In this document: positions 45,301-57,815 of the stretch, one piece after another
Numbering within the stretch: position 1 is the first letter of the stretch
Layout of the letters: every line of letters starts with the position of its first letter
Source: Halicephalobus mephisto
Lineage: Eukaryota; Nematoda; Chromadorea; Rhabditida; Panagrolaimidae
Length of the DNA: 64,000 bases
Direction of reading: 5' to 3'
Assembly (NCBI GenBank): GCA_009193035.1
Contig: SWDT01000085.1
Coordinates: 53,459 to 117,458 of the forward strand
Made by a program: the position numbers and the translations under genes
The notes under the pieces: generated by a model
The model's input: only the letters and a program-made list of their open reading frames with translations
Told to the model about the DNA's origin: nothing
The model's database searches: none

Positions 45301-48300
45301 TGACTCTATCAATGGTTTGCCTGGACCTCCAGGTCTTCCTGGTCCTCCTGGTCCTAAAGGCTTCGATGGACGGGATGGAGCCCCTGGTCTCCCTGGTATC
45401 CCTGGTCCAAAGGGTGACAGAGGAGGAGAATGTTCCATTTGCTCTCCCGGAATGAAGGGTGAAAAAGGTGCTGCTGGATTCCCGGGCATGCCTGGCCCTC
45501 AGGGTGATCGTGGTCTTCCTGGTATCCCTGGTGCTCCTGGAGACCCTGGAGATGATGGTCTTCCCGGACCTCCAGGCCAAACTGGTCCCTCAGGTCCTCC
45601 CGGAAAAGATGGATTCCCTGGTGTTCCCGGTCAAAAAGGTGAACCAACTCGATTGACTCTTCGTCCCGGACCCCCTGGTTACCCCGGTCTCAAGGGTGAA
45701 CCTGGATTCCCTGGTGCTCCTGGAGCTGAAGGATTACCTGGAAAAGATGGATTCCCTGGAACTCCTGGATTGCCTGGTCTCCCTGGAGAAAAGGTAAAAT
45801 CGCTGATTCGTTCGTCTCCAATTACTTTTCCATTTTAGGGTGAACCTGGACTTCCCGGTCTTCCTGGAAAATCTGGTAGAGATGGAGAACCTGGATTCCC
45901 TGGTCTTAAAGGTGAAGCTGGTTATGGACAACCTGGTCTTCCTGGTCTACCTGGACCTAAAGGAGAATCTGGACTTCCTGGTGCTCCTGGTCTTCAAGGT
46001 CCTCCTGGAATGCCTGCTCCTCCTCCATTGACTCGTGCTGGTGAACCTGGACAAGATGGACTTCCTGGTCTTCCTGGAGCCAAGGGTGAATCTGGATACC
46101 CAGGTCAACCTGGTAAAGATGGAGTTCCTGGTCTTCCTGGACTGCCTGGACCTAAAGGCGATGCTGGATATCCAGGCCAGCCCGGACAAGATGGACTTCC
46201 CGGACTCCCAGGTGAAAAAGGAATTAGCGGTGAGTGTATTTCCTTGTAATAGCGATTGAAAGTTGTATTTCTAGGTGCTCCTGGTCTTCCTGGATTGCCT
46301 GGACAGAAAGGAGATAGTGGATATCCTGGACAACCCGGTTTCCCTGGTTCTAAGGGAGAACCTGGTCGTGAGATTCCTGGTCAACCTGGACCCCCTGGAT
46401 TCCCTGGACTTAAGGGTGACGCTGGTCTACCTGGTCTTCCTGGTGCTCCTGGCTTGGAAGGACCTCCTGGACCCCCTGGAATCCCTGGTGAAAAAGGATT
46501 GGATGGCCTTCCTGGTCAACCTGGTGCCCCTGGATTCCCTGGACTCAAAGGAGAACCTGGATTCCCTGGAACTCCTGGACAAGAAGGACCCCAAGGACCT
46601 CCTGGTCTCAACGGTGCCCCTGGCTTCCCTGGCGAGAAGGGACAAGATGGCCTTCCTGGTCTTCCTGGACTGCCTGGACCTAAAGGAGATGCTGGATATC
46701 CAGGCCAGCCCGGACAAGACGGACTCCCCGGACAACCCGGTCTTCCTGGAACTAAAGGCAACCCTGGCTTCCCTGGTGTTCCTGGAGCCAAAGGAGAGTC
46801 CGGATACCCCGGACAACCTGGCTTGCCTGGTGTTAAAGGACTTGATGGACTTCCCGGCCAACCCGGACTTCCTGGTCCAAAAGGAAACCCTGGAGGCCCT
46901 GGATTCCCCGGACAAGATGGTCTTCCTGGATTGCCTGGACCTAAAGGAGAACGTGGACTTGATGGACTTCCTGGAATCAAAGGAGAAAGCGGTTATCCTG
47001 GGGCTCCTGGTCTTAAGGGTGATGCTGGTCTTCCTGGTTCCCCTGGTCTTCCTGGACCTCAAGGTATCGTTAAAATCTTAAAATTGAGCTTTGTAAATTT
47101 TCCAATGCTGAAATTACAGGACCTCCTGGTGTCCCTGGATTCCCCGGTCTCAAAGGAGAAGCTGGTCAACCAGGTTACGGTGCCCCTGGATTGCCTGGAG
47201 AGAAGGGATTGCCCGGTATCCCTGGTAAACCTGGACGTCAAGGTCCTTCTGGACCTCCTGGACTTGATGGTGCTCCTGGGTTCCCTGGATTGAAGGGTGA
47301 ATCCGTAAGTTTTCTACAAAGATGTCGTTAAAGTCAATTACCACCTTTAGGGCTTGCCTGGTCAACCTGGACTTCCTGGACAAGATGGTCTTCCTGGATT
47401 GCCTGGACCAAAAGGAGATTCCGGCCTACCTGGCGCTCCTGGTCAACCTGGACTCCCTGGAAAAGAAGGTGCCCCTGGTGTTCCCGGCATTCGGGGAGAT
47501 AAAGGAGAATCCGGACTCCCTGGACTTCCTGGAGAACGCGGACTTGATGGACATCCTGGAATTAAAGGAGATGCTGGACTTCCTGGTCTTCCTGGTGCTC
47601 CTGGTGTCCCTGGAGCGAAAGGAAACGCTGGTCCTCCTGGATTCCCTGGATTGAAGGGTGCTGCTGGACTTCCTGGACAAGATGGACTTCCTGGTCTTCC
47701 TGGAGAAAAAGGAGATTCTGGCTACCCTGGTCAACCTGGTCAAGATGGACTCCCTGGAGTTCCCGGACCGAAGGGTAATGCTGGACTTCCTGGTCTCCCA
47801 GGTCCTTCTGGAGAATCCGTCACTGGATCGAGAGGTGAACCTGGTGCCCCTGGTTTCCCTGGAAAAGATGGTCTTCCCGGAATCCCCGGACCTAAAGGAG
47901 ATGCTGGTGTTCCTGGCTATCCTGGAGCGCCCGGAGCCAAGGGTGAATTGGGTCCTCCAGGCTTCCCCGGTATCAAAGGTGAACCTGGAGCTCCTGGCAT
48001 TCCCGGCAAACGTGGAGAAGACGGACTTCCTGGTCCACCAGGTGTTCCTGGAAACCCAGGATACCCTGGAGAAAAGGGAGATTCCGGTCTACCTGGTGTT
48101 CCTGGCCCTATCGGACCTCCTGGTATACCTGGTCTCAAAGGTTGTTTTCGTTCAAGGTTTTCAAATAAAGTATTTAAATTTCAGGTGAACCTGGTCTTCC
48201 TGGCTTCCCTGGTGCTAAAGGAGATCATTGTCAACCTGGTCTTCCTGGACTCCCAGGAGCCTCTGGACAGAAGGGAGAAGCTGGTCTCCCCGGAGTCCCC

Positions 48301-49414
48301 GGACCTGAAGGCAGACCTGGTCTAGACGGTGTTCCTGGCGAACCTGGACCCCCAGGACCCTTGGCTAGTGTTCAACCCGGACCAAGAGGAGAACCTGGTC
48401 CACCAGGTCTTCCCGGAATTCCTGGTGACCGTGGTTTACCTGGTTTGGATGGTCCTCCTGGACCTTCTGGTTTGTTTTTTAGATGATTAATGAGATTCAT
48501 ATTTGAAATTTCAGGCCTGCCTGGACTTCCAGGACCGAAGGGAGAACCTGGTTATCCTGGTGCTCCAGGATTGCAGGGTGAAAAGGGCGCTCCAGGCTTG
48601 CCCGGCTTCCCTGGCCTCGAAGGTCCCCCAGGTCCACCAGGCCCTCCAGGTCTTGCTGGTTCTCCTGGCCCCGCTGGTCCGGCTTACAGAGATGGCTTCG
48701 TTATTGTTACTCACAGTCAGACGACCAACGTTCCTCAATGTCCTCAAGGCACTCAGAAGCTCTGGGATGGATATTCTCTACTCTACATGGAAGGAAACGA
48801 AAAAGCCCACAACCAGGATCTAGGTCATGCGGGGTCCTGTCTACCACGCTTCTCTACGATGCCATTCTTGTTCTGTGACTTCAATGATGTCTGCAACTAT
48901 GCTTCTCGTAACGACAAGAGCTACTGGCTTTCTACTGGAGCCGCTTTGCCGATGATGCCGGTTTCTGAAGGAGAAATTGAAAGCTACATTTCTCGATGCA
49001 GTGTCTGCGAAGCTTCTTCTAACGTGATCGCCGTACACTCTCAATCCATCCAAATCCCCAACTGCCCAGCCGGCTGGAGTTCTCTCTGGATCGGCTACTC
49101 GTTCGCGATGCATACTGGTGCTGGAGCCGAGGGTGGCGGTCAATCCCTCAGTTCCCCTGGCTCCTGTTTGGAAGACTTCAGAACAACACCCTTCATCGAA
49201 TGTAATGGAGCTCGAGGAACTTGTCATTACTTCGCCAACAAGTTCAGTTTCTGGCTTACAACAATCGACGACAGTCAACAATTCATGGTAGTCGTAATCA
49301 GAGTAATTTTTTTTATTTTTTTATTTTCAGATCCCACAAAGCCAAACAGTCAAGGCTGGTAACTCCAGATCACGAGTCTCTCGCTGTCAAGTCTGTATCA
49401 AGAGCCGAAACTGA
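42371..49414 (+). CDS. let-2: Collagen alpha-2(IV) chain (LET-2), about 1,800 aa
   Basis: This is a basement-membrane collagen. About seventeen exons run from 42,371 to 49,414. The first three (42371-42405, 42493-42545, 42588-42651) encode a signal peptide ([13 protein letters not shown]) and a short Cys-rich 7S part with [13 protein letters not shown]. From 43,329 to about 48,690 comes a long Gly-X-Y region with frequent interruptions (for example around the CSICS motif at 45.43 kb). The C-terminal NC1 domain (48,690-49,414) has two homologous halves, each with the collagen IV Cys pattern. It matches alpha-2 and not alpha-1: [47 protein letters not shown] and GTCHY. It ends [11 protein letters not shown]. 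The coding part is much GC-richer than its surroundings. Poly(A) signal at 49,673. Exons in the middle are large (up to about 790 bp). Confidence 0.96.
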
Positions 49415-51810
49415 AGCCACCTGCATCTTGCCCCAATCACTTTGGCCGCAAACTTATTATTCTGAAGTTTTTCAAGCTTTTGTCTCTGATCCCCCAATTG
49501 AGCTGCCTATGCGAGTGTGAGACTCTCTTTTGTTTTTTATTTTATTGCAGATTCACCGCCATATTTGACTGCCAAAATAGCCGTTTACAAAAGTTGTTTA
49601 ATGATTTAATTTTATTTCTGGATTCCAACAAGTTTCTGGCGTCTTTGTTCTCACCAGTTATAATTTCGAATGAATAAAAGTTGCTTGAATTTCAATTGAG
49701 AAATTTTCATGTACCTAAAACGTTTAATTTCTTGACTAGAATCCTCTGGCATTCCCTAGGATTCAATCGAAGGCTTTGGAACTTGAGGACATTTTATGGA
49801 TATTTTTAAACCTTCTAAAATCTAGTAAAAATTTTAGATATTCTTAGGTACACTCTATATTCCAAAAACTTTATAGATGAAATATCTTGAAGATCTGTTA
49901 TTATTGATAAAAAGTGAAACAAAACTCAAATTTCTAAATCCCGGGTTTCGAACATTATTTTTCAAGTCTGATTCTATATTCGGAATCTACGAGTCCAACT
50001 ATCTTACATAATATATTTTTCTTCAGACATTTTGAATTCTAATCCCTTGAATATATTTAACCTCCTTAATGTGTTTTTGATATTCTTAACGCCCACTTGA
50101 CTCTCTCAAAAACTTTTAAATATATCTAAACTTTTGAAGGATCCTGGACGGGAGTTAAAAGTTGATAATATTTCGGTACTTTTCCATTATACCCACATCT
50201 TCCTGAAACAAAAATTTTTTTGTCATTTTAGTCTATTTTTAAACATTTCTTTCGTTATTTACCGTTTCATCTCCATTAATAGAGGGTTTGCATTAAACCA
50301 TAGTAGGTGGTTCTAAAGAGGACCGTTGGGATAGTATTGGACTTTAGCTTAATTCCAAATCTTTGCAATATCTCTAATAATAGTATCGAAAGCATTTTCT
50401 CCATTCAACTTCTGTTTCCATAGAAATTCAATAGATTCAATAAACTATTTGATTCCCTCTCTCTCCTTCGGGGCTCAATTTTCCTAACCTTATATTGCGA
50501 TCTGGGCGTGTCGGCTGATAGGGCGGAGACTCCCTGCAGGCGCTGTGTGGTAGTTCGATTTTACTTATATTATTGATACCATATTAGTTTCAAGTTATTA
50601 TTTCGATATCAAGAAGATGTTGGAATCTTCCATGATTATTTAGAAGGTTAGAAAATTTTTCACATTATTCTAGACGACTCCAGGAGCTTAACGTTTTCAA
50701 AGATCCGAAGAACTTGACCTGATTTTAGAGGATTTTGGAAATTTCTATTAGGTGATATGAGGTCTTCATATCTATCATAGCTTTGAAAGTTTTGTATAAA
50801 TTAAGAGGATTCCAAATTCTTCTCCAAGGTTCTTGAATGTGAAGATTTCCAAGAGATCGGTTCTCCTGAGGCTTCCAACTTTCCGATTTAGATGATTATG
50901 GGTGTCTTTTGATGAGGAATTAAACAAAGTAGAACCGATTCATAGCATTGGATTTGATTAGTCTCTGAATCTTTTGTTCATTGAAACAATAAATTAGGAG
51001 AATGTTCAGAAATTCAGGTTGTTCTATTTATTAGTTATCATTCATTTTCAAGTATTAAAGAACGCACTAAAAAATAGTTTCGAGGAAAGTCAAAATCTGA
51101 CATTTCTAAGATACAATCCACGACTATTTCAGGAGAGCTGGAAACTAAGTAATTGAGTAAAAAAATTCAGTTCTTAGGATAAGTGAGGAGTTATTTTTCC
51201 CGTAATGGGATCTGATAAACGAATGAGTCAGAAGGTGTAACTCTTTGGATCACTCAGACATTATTTATAAAATAAAAATAAGAATTGGAAAACCTGAAGA
51301 GGATAGTACCCACAATTTCCGTGTATTTGAATTGTTTGGATACTATTTCGTTAATGAGAAAGAATTTCTGATTATAACCAATATTCCTCATTTTTAGTTT
51401 CACTTTTTTAAGACTATCTCAACACAATGAAAGTTGTTAGAGAATAGAAGAGATGTGGACACTCTCGGACAAGTTTAGGAATTTTATTCATTTGTATGAG
51501 AGTCATTTAACAGTGTTAAAGATGAGCTTGTATTCAGTTCCATATTATATGACATTTTGTGATGTTTATCATATGAGAATTCGGTGGAGCTTTTGATCCA
51601 ACTTGGAAAAGATTTGTTTGTATATATTTCATTTCGAGGTTCTAACTCAAGGTTTTATTAAGTTATTTAAACATTTTGAAAATAGTACGATTTGTTTAGA
51701 ATCTTCACTTAATTATTGAGGTTTTGAGTTTCATGAGTTGTTTGAAATAAAGGGTCAGTTTCTTTGATACTCAAATAATTTAGTATTATGGAATTCAGAC
51801 TAATATATGT
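49415..51810. other. let-2 3' UTR and gene-free sequence
   Basis: The let-2 3' UTR reaches to about 49,700, with AATAAA at 49,673-49,678. After that I see no gene. The base pattern changes at this point: the long A or T runs and AAATTTT words common to the left part become rarer, and open frames longer than 60 codons are almost absent. A GC-richer patch at about 50,460-50,560 is not identified. Confidence 0.5.
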
Positions 51811-52410
51811 GGGATATCGTAGAAAATAAAATTCTGAATTGAATGGTTCATAACATTCCAGAATTCGATTGTTTTTTATTAATGGAAAATTATTTTGAAA
51901 ACTTTTTTACAACAATGCTTCAAAAATGGCCATATCTTAGTGAATAGGAGGTCTGAAGAGATATCAATGTACTTATAATTACAGTGATACAAATATATCT
52001 GAAATACAGCTGAACCATGTCTTTCTGTCCCTCCTAGAGGAAGATATGAAAAGGTGCCCTATGACCCTCAACATTGTTCGTATTTGACAAATTTCATTCA
52101 ACATAACAGTTAAAGGCTGATTTCTTGAAATGGTGTTAAGAAATACTTATTACATGATCCTATAATATCAGATTGATACCTTTTTTACTTAAATTTAGAG
52201 AAAAAAGTGATTAAATTAGTTGAGAATATCAATGTGTCTTTAGATAAAATACAATTATTTTCTTCACTTTTAGTGCTTATTTAGTTTGTAAAAATTATGT
52301 CCACTTTATAAATATCTCAATAGGTGTTTATTGACAACGGAAAGAAATATATTTGATTAAAATCGAGTTTCGAACCGAAGAAAAAGTGAATAAGGGAAAA
52401 TTTGCCATTG
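51810..52410 (+). pseudogene. Diverged copy of the 0.9-1.5 kb segment
   Basis: This stretch aligns to 900-1,500 of the window. From about 901/51,811 to 1,230/52,140 the two run with a constant offset of 50,910 and no gap, then continue with a shift of about 12 bases. Shared anchors include GTGTTAAG/TTGTTAAG followed by CCTATAATATCAG/CTTATAATACTAG, and TTGACAAC. The part matching the 72-aa ORF (51,950-52,087) stays open for 45 codons, then hits TGA, and there is no ATG at the matching place. It is a decayed copy of a repeat or of a small gene. Confidence 0.7.
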
Positions 52411-52452
52411 GCCCTGAAGCGGTGATTGAAAAAATAAAGAATTTGGAGAATT

Positions 52453-52528
52453 TGTTTAGATGGTTTAGTGGTTAAAATTAAAGCTTTTAAGCCGCTTAAA
52501 CTGCCGAGGTTCGATTCCCGCAGAGCAC
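52453..52528 (+). tRNA. tRNA-like sequence, degenerate
   Basis: A B-box-like GGTTCGATTCC at 52,508-52,518 and an A-box-like TGGTTTAGTGG at 52,461-52,471 lie at the proper spacing for a tRNA. An anticodon-arm-like AAAGC...GCTT pairing lies between. The T stem and acceptor stem are poorly paired, and the loop of the anticodon arm would be nine bases, so I cannot assign an amino acid. It is probably a decayed tRNA or tRNA-derived element. Confidence 0.35.
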
Positions 52529-52554
52529 AAGGATTTCGAATTGTCCCTCATGAG

Positions 52555-52950
52555 TAATAGGACAGTGGCAATATCGGAGGATAGGGTACCAGAAGTGAAG
52601 CATAGGGTAACAGAAGGCGAGGATGGGGTAGCAAGAATGAAGAATAGGGTAGTAGGTAGGAAGATTACTGTAACAAAAAAAGAGTACTGTAATACAAAAA
52701 TAGGATACTGTAACAGGCCAAAGAGTACGGTAATGAAAAGTAGGTATACTGTAACGATAAAAAGGTATACTGTAGCAGGGAAAATAGGTATGGTAATAGG
52801 CTGAGGAGTACGGTAATGAAAAAGAGGTATACTGTAAGAGGAAAAAGTATACTGTAACAGGGAAAATAGGTACGGTAATAGGCCAAGGAGTACGGTAACA
52901 AAAAATGGTGTACTGTAACAGGGAAAAAGGGTACTGTAATTAATAGGTAA
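52555..52950 (+). repeat. Minisatellite with TACTGTAAC/TACGGTAAT core
   Basis: About eighteen degenerate units of roughly 18-24 bp show the core GTACTGTAAC or GTACGGTAAT followed by an A/G-rich spacer (AGGGAAAAAGG, AATAGG). The first part (52,555-52,660) is more diverged, with GGGTAACAGAAG-like units. The core is repeated in one orientation only. Frames that cross it are not genes. Confidence 0.8.
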
Positions 52951-53496
52951 AAATTAAAGTGAAAAAATAGTGTTTTCTTCGCTTCTCTGACAGGAATTTT
53001 ATTCTCCACTTTCTTTGATCGAAAAAGTGATGATTCCTCTCAGATTTGAAGGGCAAAATATGCATCATGGGGTAATCGGACCCGTAGATTCCGAATCTGA
53101 AGTCAGAATTGAGGATTGACTTTCAAATTCAGAAGATTCTGAGTCCCGAATTCTGAAGTTTCTGCTTTTATCGATAATGTCTGTCATTCGAAGGTTCAAA
53201 AATCAAATAATAAGCTCTGAAATCATTTGGAAGGTATTAGATGGATATCTGGAAACTGCTGTTAGTGATATTAATCATTAGTATTAATCTGATAAATATA
53301 GAATATAATGAAATTCTCCATTCAGTTGATGTCTAAGAGAAGGAACAACTCTTAATTCGACTCTTTCTTTTTCTAGAAAGGAAAAGAACATTTCAAAAAT
53401 TAATCATATTGAAACTGTTCTGCAATCTCTCAGAGCAAATTAACGCATCTTCCCCATCTGTTGCCCAATTGGCTCAGCCATCTGAATAACAAAAAA

Positions 53497-53615
53497 GAGC
53501 TAGGAACACTGGAGATTCCCAGGACGTCTCCGATCCAAGTACTAATCAAGCCCTAGGGCGTTTCACTGGCCAGATCCAACGGGATGGTGTCCTTTCACCC
53601 CTCTCACTCGACCGC
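53497..53615 (-). rRNA. 5S rRNA-like sequence (probably a pseudogene)
   Basis: The reverse strand reads a 119-base unit that fits the length of nematode 5S rRNA. It contains the internal-promoter region of 5S almost intact: CCATCCCGTTGGATCTGG, then TTAGTACTTGGATCGGAGAC and CCTGGGAATC. A run of six T follows the 3' end, as for Pol III termination. The terminal helix is poor: only about half of the nine expected end pairs form. The 5' third also differs strongly from the known nematode sequence. It is therefore a diverged 5S gene or a 5S-derived pseudogene. No neighbouring 5S copy is seen. Confidence 0.7.
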
Positions 53616-56600
53616 TTTTTTCATTAAAGAAGGAGAAATCAATTGGAACAAAACGCCATACTTGTGGTGTCCGAGATCGAGGTCTGAACTTTCTGTATTA
53701 AGAAAACTTGTGAGCTTTTTCTATCGCGAAAAACTATTCGATCTTACCTGAATTAATATAACTTGATATACAAATTTAGGAATCAAAAAATGATTCACAA
53801 CCACTGACTCGATAACTCAAGAATTGATGGGAATACTCTTAACTGTCATTCTTCAAATACTTCAAAAAATTCTCTTAATGATTAAAATTTTCTAGTCAGA
53901 ATCTTAGGGTAAGGAAATACGAAGTCAGGGAGCTGTGTTTTCGAAAGTCGAAAATGAAGCAATTTTCATTATAGAACTATCTTGGAGCTTCAAAACAGGT
54001 TTTCCTACATCGAAATAGTGAAAAAATAAAATTCTCCGGAAGACCACTGTTAAGAGAGAAATAGAAAAAATATTACTAGTCTTTACTTAAAATAATAAGA
54101 CAGACAATAAACATATATCACACACCAAAGACTACTGAGGGTCTCACTCATTTTCCACAGTATTCTACGGTCTCTGATATTCAAGTTATCTCTTCGAGTG
54201 CTCTCATTCTAGTCTAGTTTTCTATCCTAATGCGGAAAAACCACTTAGTAGTAGTCCTAGAGCGAAAATAACATTATTTTTGAATTTCTCATGTTGGAAA
54301 ATTCGATATTTGACCATTTTGTTTATGAGTTAACCTGGGCTTTTAACGGCCTTACCCCGAGGTTTTGACTTAATGTCAACATCAGTGAATTTCTAGTGCC
54401 AGGAAACCCTATACTTGATCACTCATTAGTGATTTATTGTCGAATTTGTGTATATTAGTACTCGATTATCTCCACACCCCCCATCCCCGGTGTCCTAATC
54501 CAAAAACCTTATCATCTTTGCTATTCGTACACCTAGAAATCCGACAATTAATCATTCATTTAGATCTTTTTCTTAAATTTTAAATCCCTGACATAGAGTT
54601 CTAGTTTAAAACCCCCACTATGAAAGAATTCAGTACTCCCAAAAAACCCTATAATGAACATCTTTCATTCCCAATAAATAATTTCCAGATAAACAGAAGA
54701 TTATTCTTAGTCTCTCAGACGATCGTCAGAAGTAGTTTTCTGATGTAAAGTTTTTCCGACACGATACTGATATCGCAGTCTATTGTTCATTATAGAAAAT
54801 TCTAAGAATCTTTAATACATATGAAATTGATAGGCCTTACTGTTCATTTTGATGGTAATAAATAGAAACACAGGAAAACAAACTTCAGAATTCCCCTTGA
54901 GACATGACTTTAAAAGTCAGTATCTAAAAAAATTAGAGACCCCTGAAGGTAAATATGATTTTAAAAGAAACAAAGTCAATTGAACTTCATCTAATGGAGG
55001 TATGGTTTTTTAAACTTTAGAATCCAGGACTCCGAATCTCTAGAATATAAAGCCTAACCCTCGATTTTGATGTCAGATTGAGAATCTATCGATACGATAT
55101 CTGTATTCTACACACCTTTTATTCAAATTTAAAGACCTACATTTCCGTGCCGGAAATAGTTTCTCTTCTCCAGGAAGTCATGAACAGTTTTGTTATTAAT
55201 AGTTAATGAATCTAATTTTATCAGTGTCAAGATTACTTAACGACAATTCCCATGTCTTCCATTGCATTGATCTCTTCCACAATTTTACTAAACCTAATAA
55301 TTCTTATGAAACTTCAGATTTCCATTCCCAATTGAAACAAAACTTCTGACCATTCTCTCACTTATCACCTAGATTGAAACCAATACAGTAAATAAGTGAT
55401 AACAATTACTCATTTCCTCTTTCATACTCTCACATCCTTAGAGAAAGTAATTTAGTTGTGTCGGAAATGGGAGATGTGGGCAGTCAAGAAAAAAGAAACT
55501 AATTTTTTTGAATGAGAGATCGAACCACAACTATATCAATCTCAAAACAGTGCGCCAAAAATGCAATGAACTGGTCTGTTATAGATTGACTACCTACCGG
55601 ATTTCGCAATCAAATTAGGGAAGCCGTGTAAATCCTCATAGGATTTGAGTGAGTTTTGTATCATTCCAAAGGTCTCAATATGAACTTAACAATTCTCCAT
55701 AGCAAAATAACTTTCTTATTAATTTTCTTGAATTTCCGTACAAACCATTTCTGCTTTTTATGAGTATGATCAAGAAAATCAGTGGTGTGAAATTGCTTCA
55801 GAACAAATTTCTAATTCTCCTCTTAGAGAAGGTGTTCGTAAATAAGGTGAATCCGAAAGAGAGCACAAGTGGGAAAAGAGTAATGCTACTCTGAGAACAT
55901 CAGTAAGATCTAATTCAAGGTGCTTGGACTCCAGTTACTCCAAATCAGAGTTCAGTCTAGTCCTGTTCTATTTACTGTCTTCCTCAATTATTCGTGTCTG
56001 TCAGAATGAGGACTCCATTCCAGCCAAGTTCCCAATTGTGAAGAGTAAGTTCATCAGTGATTGTGGTGAGAGTTGATTTCGGACTTGTAGAAATAAAGGA
56101 TATCTCAAAAGCAATGATCTGGAGTCATTTGAGTATTCTTACATTTGTTTCACTTTGAAAAACCATAAAAGGATGGTTTCAAAAAGATTCAAATTTTTCG
56201 CGTTCAAGGTTTTCTAGCTTTACTTTTGAACAAACCTTGTCTCTAAATAAATCAAGAGGGATGTTAGATAAATGAGTAGACACAACTAGATATCACTGTG
56301 CAAATTTAAATGTAGGAGGGGAAAAATTGTTTGACTTTTGTTAACCAAAATTCAATAGTTGACCAGATTTGTCGTTTCCCTAAAGGAATATCAGTCAATT
56401 AACAAATGAAAGAGCCCACTCATCACTCAGACAGATTTATTCTTTCATTTACAGAAATACCGATATAAAAGAGATTTTATTCGTTTGTTGTTGAAATTAA
56501 CGCACTTTTTTTTACTTCGGAATAAGTCAGTTTCCCACTTTTCTCGTGATCAGCGTGAATGTAATCTTGTAAAACTTCTTGTTCTTTACTGTCATGGAGT

Positions 56601-56955
56601 AGAATCGTTTTATTACTAGAATAAAGTAAACCACTCTTCAGTAATGAAATAATATTGAAAGCTGTTAATATATTATTTATCTCCGCTCTTATATATCAAT
56701 ACTAGTTTTTGATACTAATAAGATATATTAATGGAGAAGACAACTAACAGTATAACTAACACAGAGATTATCTAAAATACAGAATGCTAGTTCTAGGGGT
56801 TTTCGTTATGATGACATTCTCTATCTAATTCTCTAGTAGTTAGGTTCTTTTTTAACAAGAATAAAAGAGAACGCTCACTTCATTTCCTTGACCGGGGATG
56901 TCGGAAAACTAGATCTGACCTCATCTAGTCCGAAACTAATATGGAAGGAAAAATA
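53616..56955. other. Gene-free sequence
   Basis: I find no open frame of note, no splice-linked exons and no clear repeat in this 3.3-kb stretch. Words such as GAATCC...GAATTCTGA near 53.1 kb and 55.0 kb recall the 125-bp dispersed repeat, but they are too diverged to call. Confidence 0.5.
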
Positions 56956-57027
56956 TCTCTCGGCAGGCATCGAACCTGCATCGTCTTGCTATCCGGGCAA
57001 GTGCTTTTCCTCTTAAGCTACGAGAGC
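56956..57027 (-). tRNA. tRNA-like cloverleaf with GGA in the anticodon position
   Basis: The 72 bases fold as a cloverleaf: a seven-pair acceptor stem with one mismatch at the end (G1-A72), D stem GCTT/AAGC, anticodon stem CTTGC/GCAAG, and T stem GCAGG/CCTGC with loop TTCGATG. The five-base variable loop is ACGAT. The anticodon loop is CCGGATA, so position 34-36 is GGA (Ser), but position 33 is C where T is nearly always found. There is also no long variable arm, which a Ser tRNA needs. The fold is very well kept, yet identity elements conflict. It may be a tRNA pseudogene, a recoded tRNA, or a tRNA of foreign or mobile origin. Confidence 0.6.
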
Positions 57028-57310
57028 GACCTTTTCCATTCCATTCATGGAAGCAGAATCGTTTCTCCTGAACGATCGCTCCTTTCTCGCTACGCTTAAT
57101 GTCGCGACAGGGGAAGTTCTAGGGTGACTATTCCATAAAGATTATTCTACTCATTAACTTGACCAACATTTTCACTTCCATACAATCATTTCAACATAAT
57201 TAAACGATTAAGACCAGTTTGATAACTCTTCATGTACTTTCCAATTATAGAAACTAAAATGATTGGCTTTCTACTTTTATTAATTTTTATCGAATTTACA
57301 GTAGGTTGCT

Positions 57311-57815
57311 TTAATTACTGTTTTCTAAGTACAGCTCAATAACATGTTCAGTATGGTGATCAATGCTTGAATCTCGAACATCTAGAACATCTCTCAGAAC
57401 TTTCTTGATTTGATCCTCACTCTTTTTCAACGAAATAATGTGGATAGCATAGTGGATTCTGTTGTCAGTAAATCCGTCTTTCCGCTCTCGAATGCTCAAG
57501 AGTCGTTCATAGATTGTGGAAAGGAGATTCTCATAATGAAAGGTTTCATTTGAGTTGCCTTCTGGTTCTGGAGGAGGCAATAATTCGTCCTCATTTAGGT
57601 GTTTATTTGATTTTTGGGTTCGGTGATTTGGATGATGGCAAATAAGAAGGTCATCTCTGTATCTCTTTGATCCACAGGAACAAAACAGAAACACCTCGCT
57701 CATCCAACGAGAATTGAGTTTAATACTGACAAAGTCACCACATCTAGTGCAGATCCATTTCCTCTTATTTGGAGTGCACTCTTTAGGGCATTGTAACTCT
57801 AATACGTCAAAATGT
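57311..57815 (-). pseudogene. Cys-rich zinc-binding-like C-terminal domain, broken gene
   Basis: The frame from about 57,815 to 57,311 is open for 168 codons. It starts with a Cys-rich module: QCPKEC, WICTRC, FCSCG and LICHH, with eight or nine potential metal ligands in about 55 residues. A Pro/Glu linker (PPPEPEGN) and a helical C-terminus follow. I do not recognise the family. Coding-like sequence continues upstream on the same strand to 59.13 kb, but only in pieces that change frame. The ATG at 57,703 lies inside the Cys-rich module, after its first two Cys pairs, so it is probably not the real start. Confidence 0.5.

Noticed and set aside
43318..48138. Long open frames on the opposite strand and in other frames across the collagen gene
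   Set aside because: They mirror the GGN-CCN-NNN periodicity of Gly-X-Y coding sequence; the sense frame has the NC1 domain and correct splice sites.
50460..50560. GC-rich patch suspected to be an rRNA fragment
   Set aside because: No stretch could be matched to conserved 18S, 5.8S or 28S signatures.
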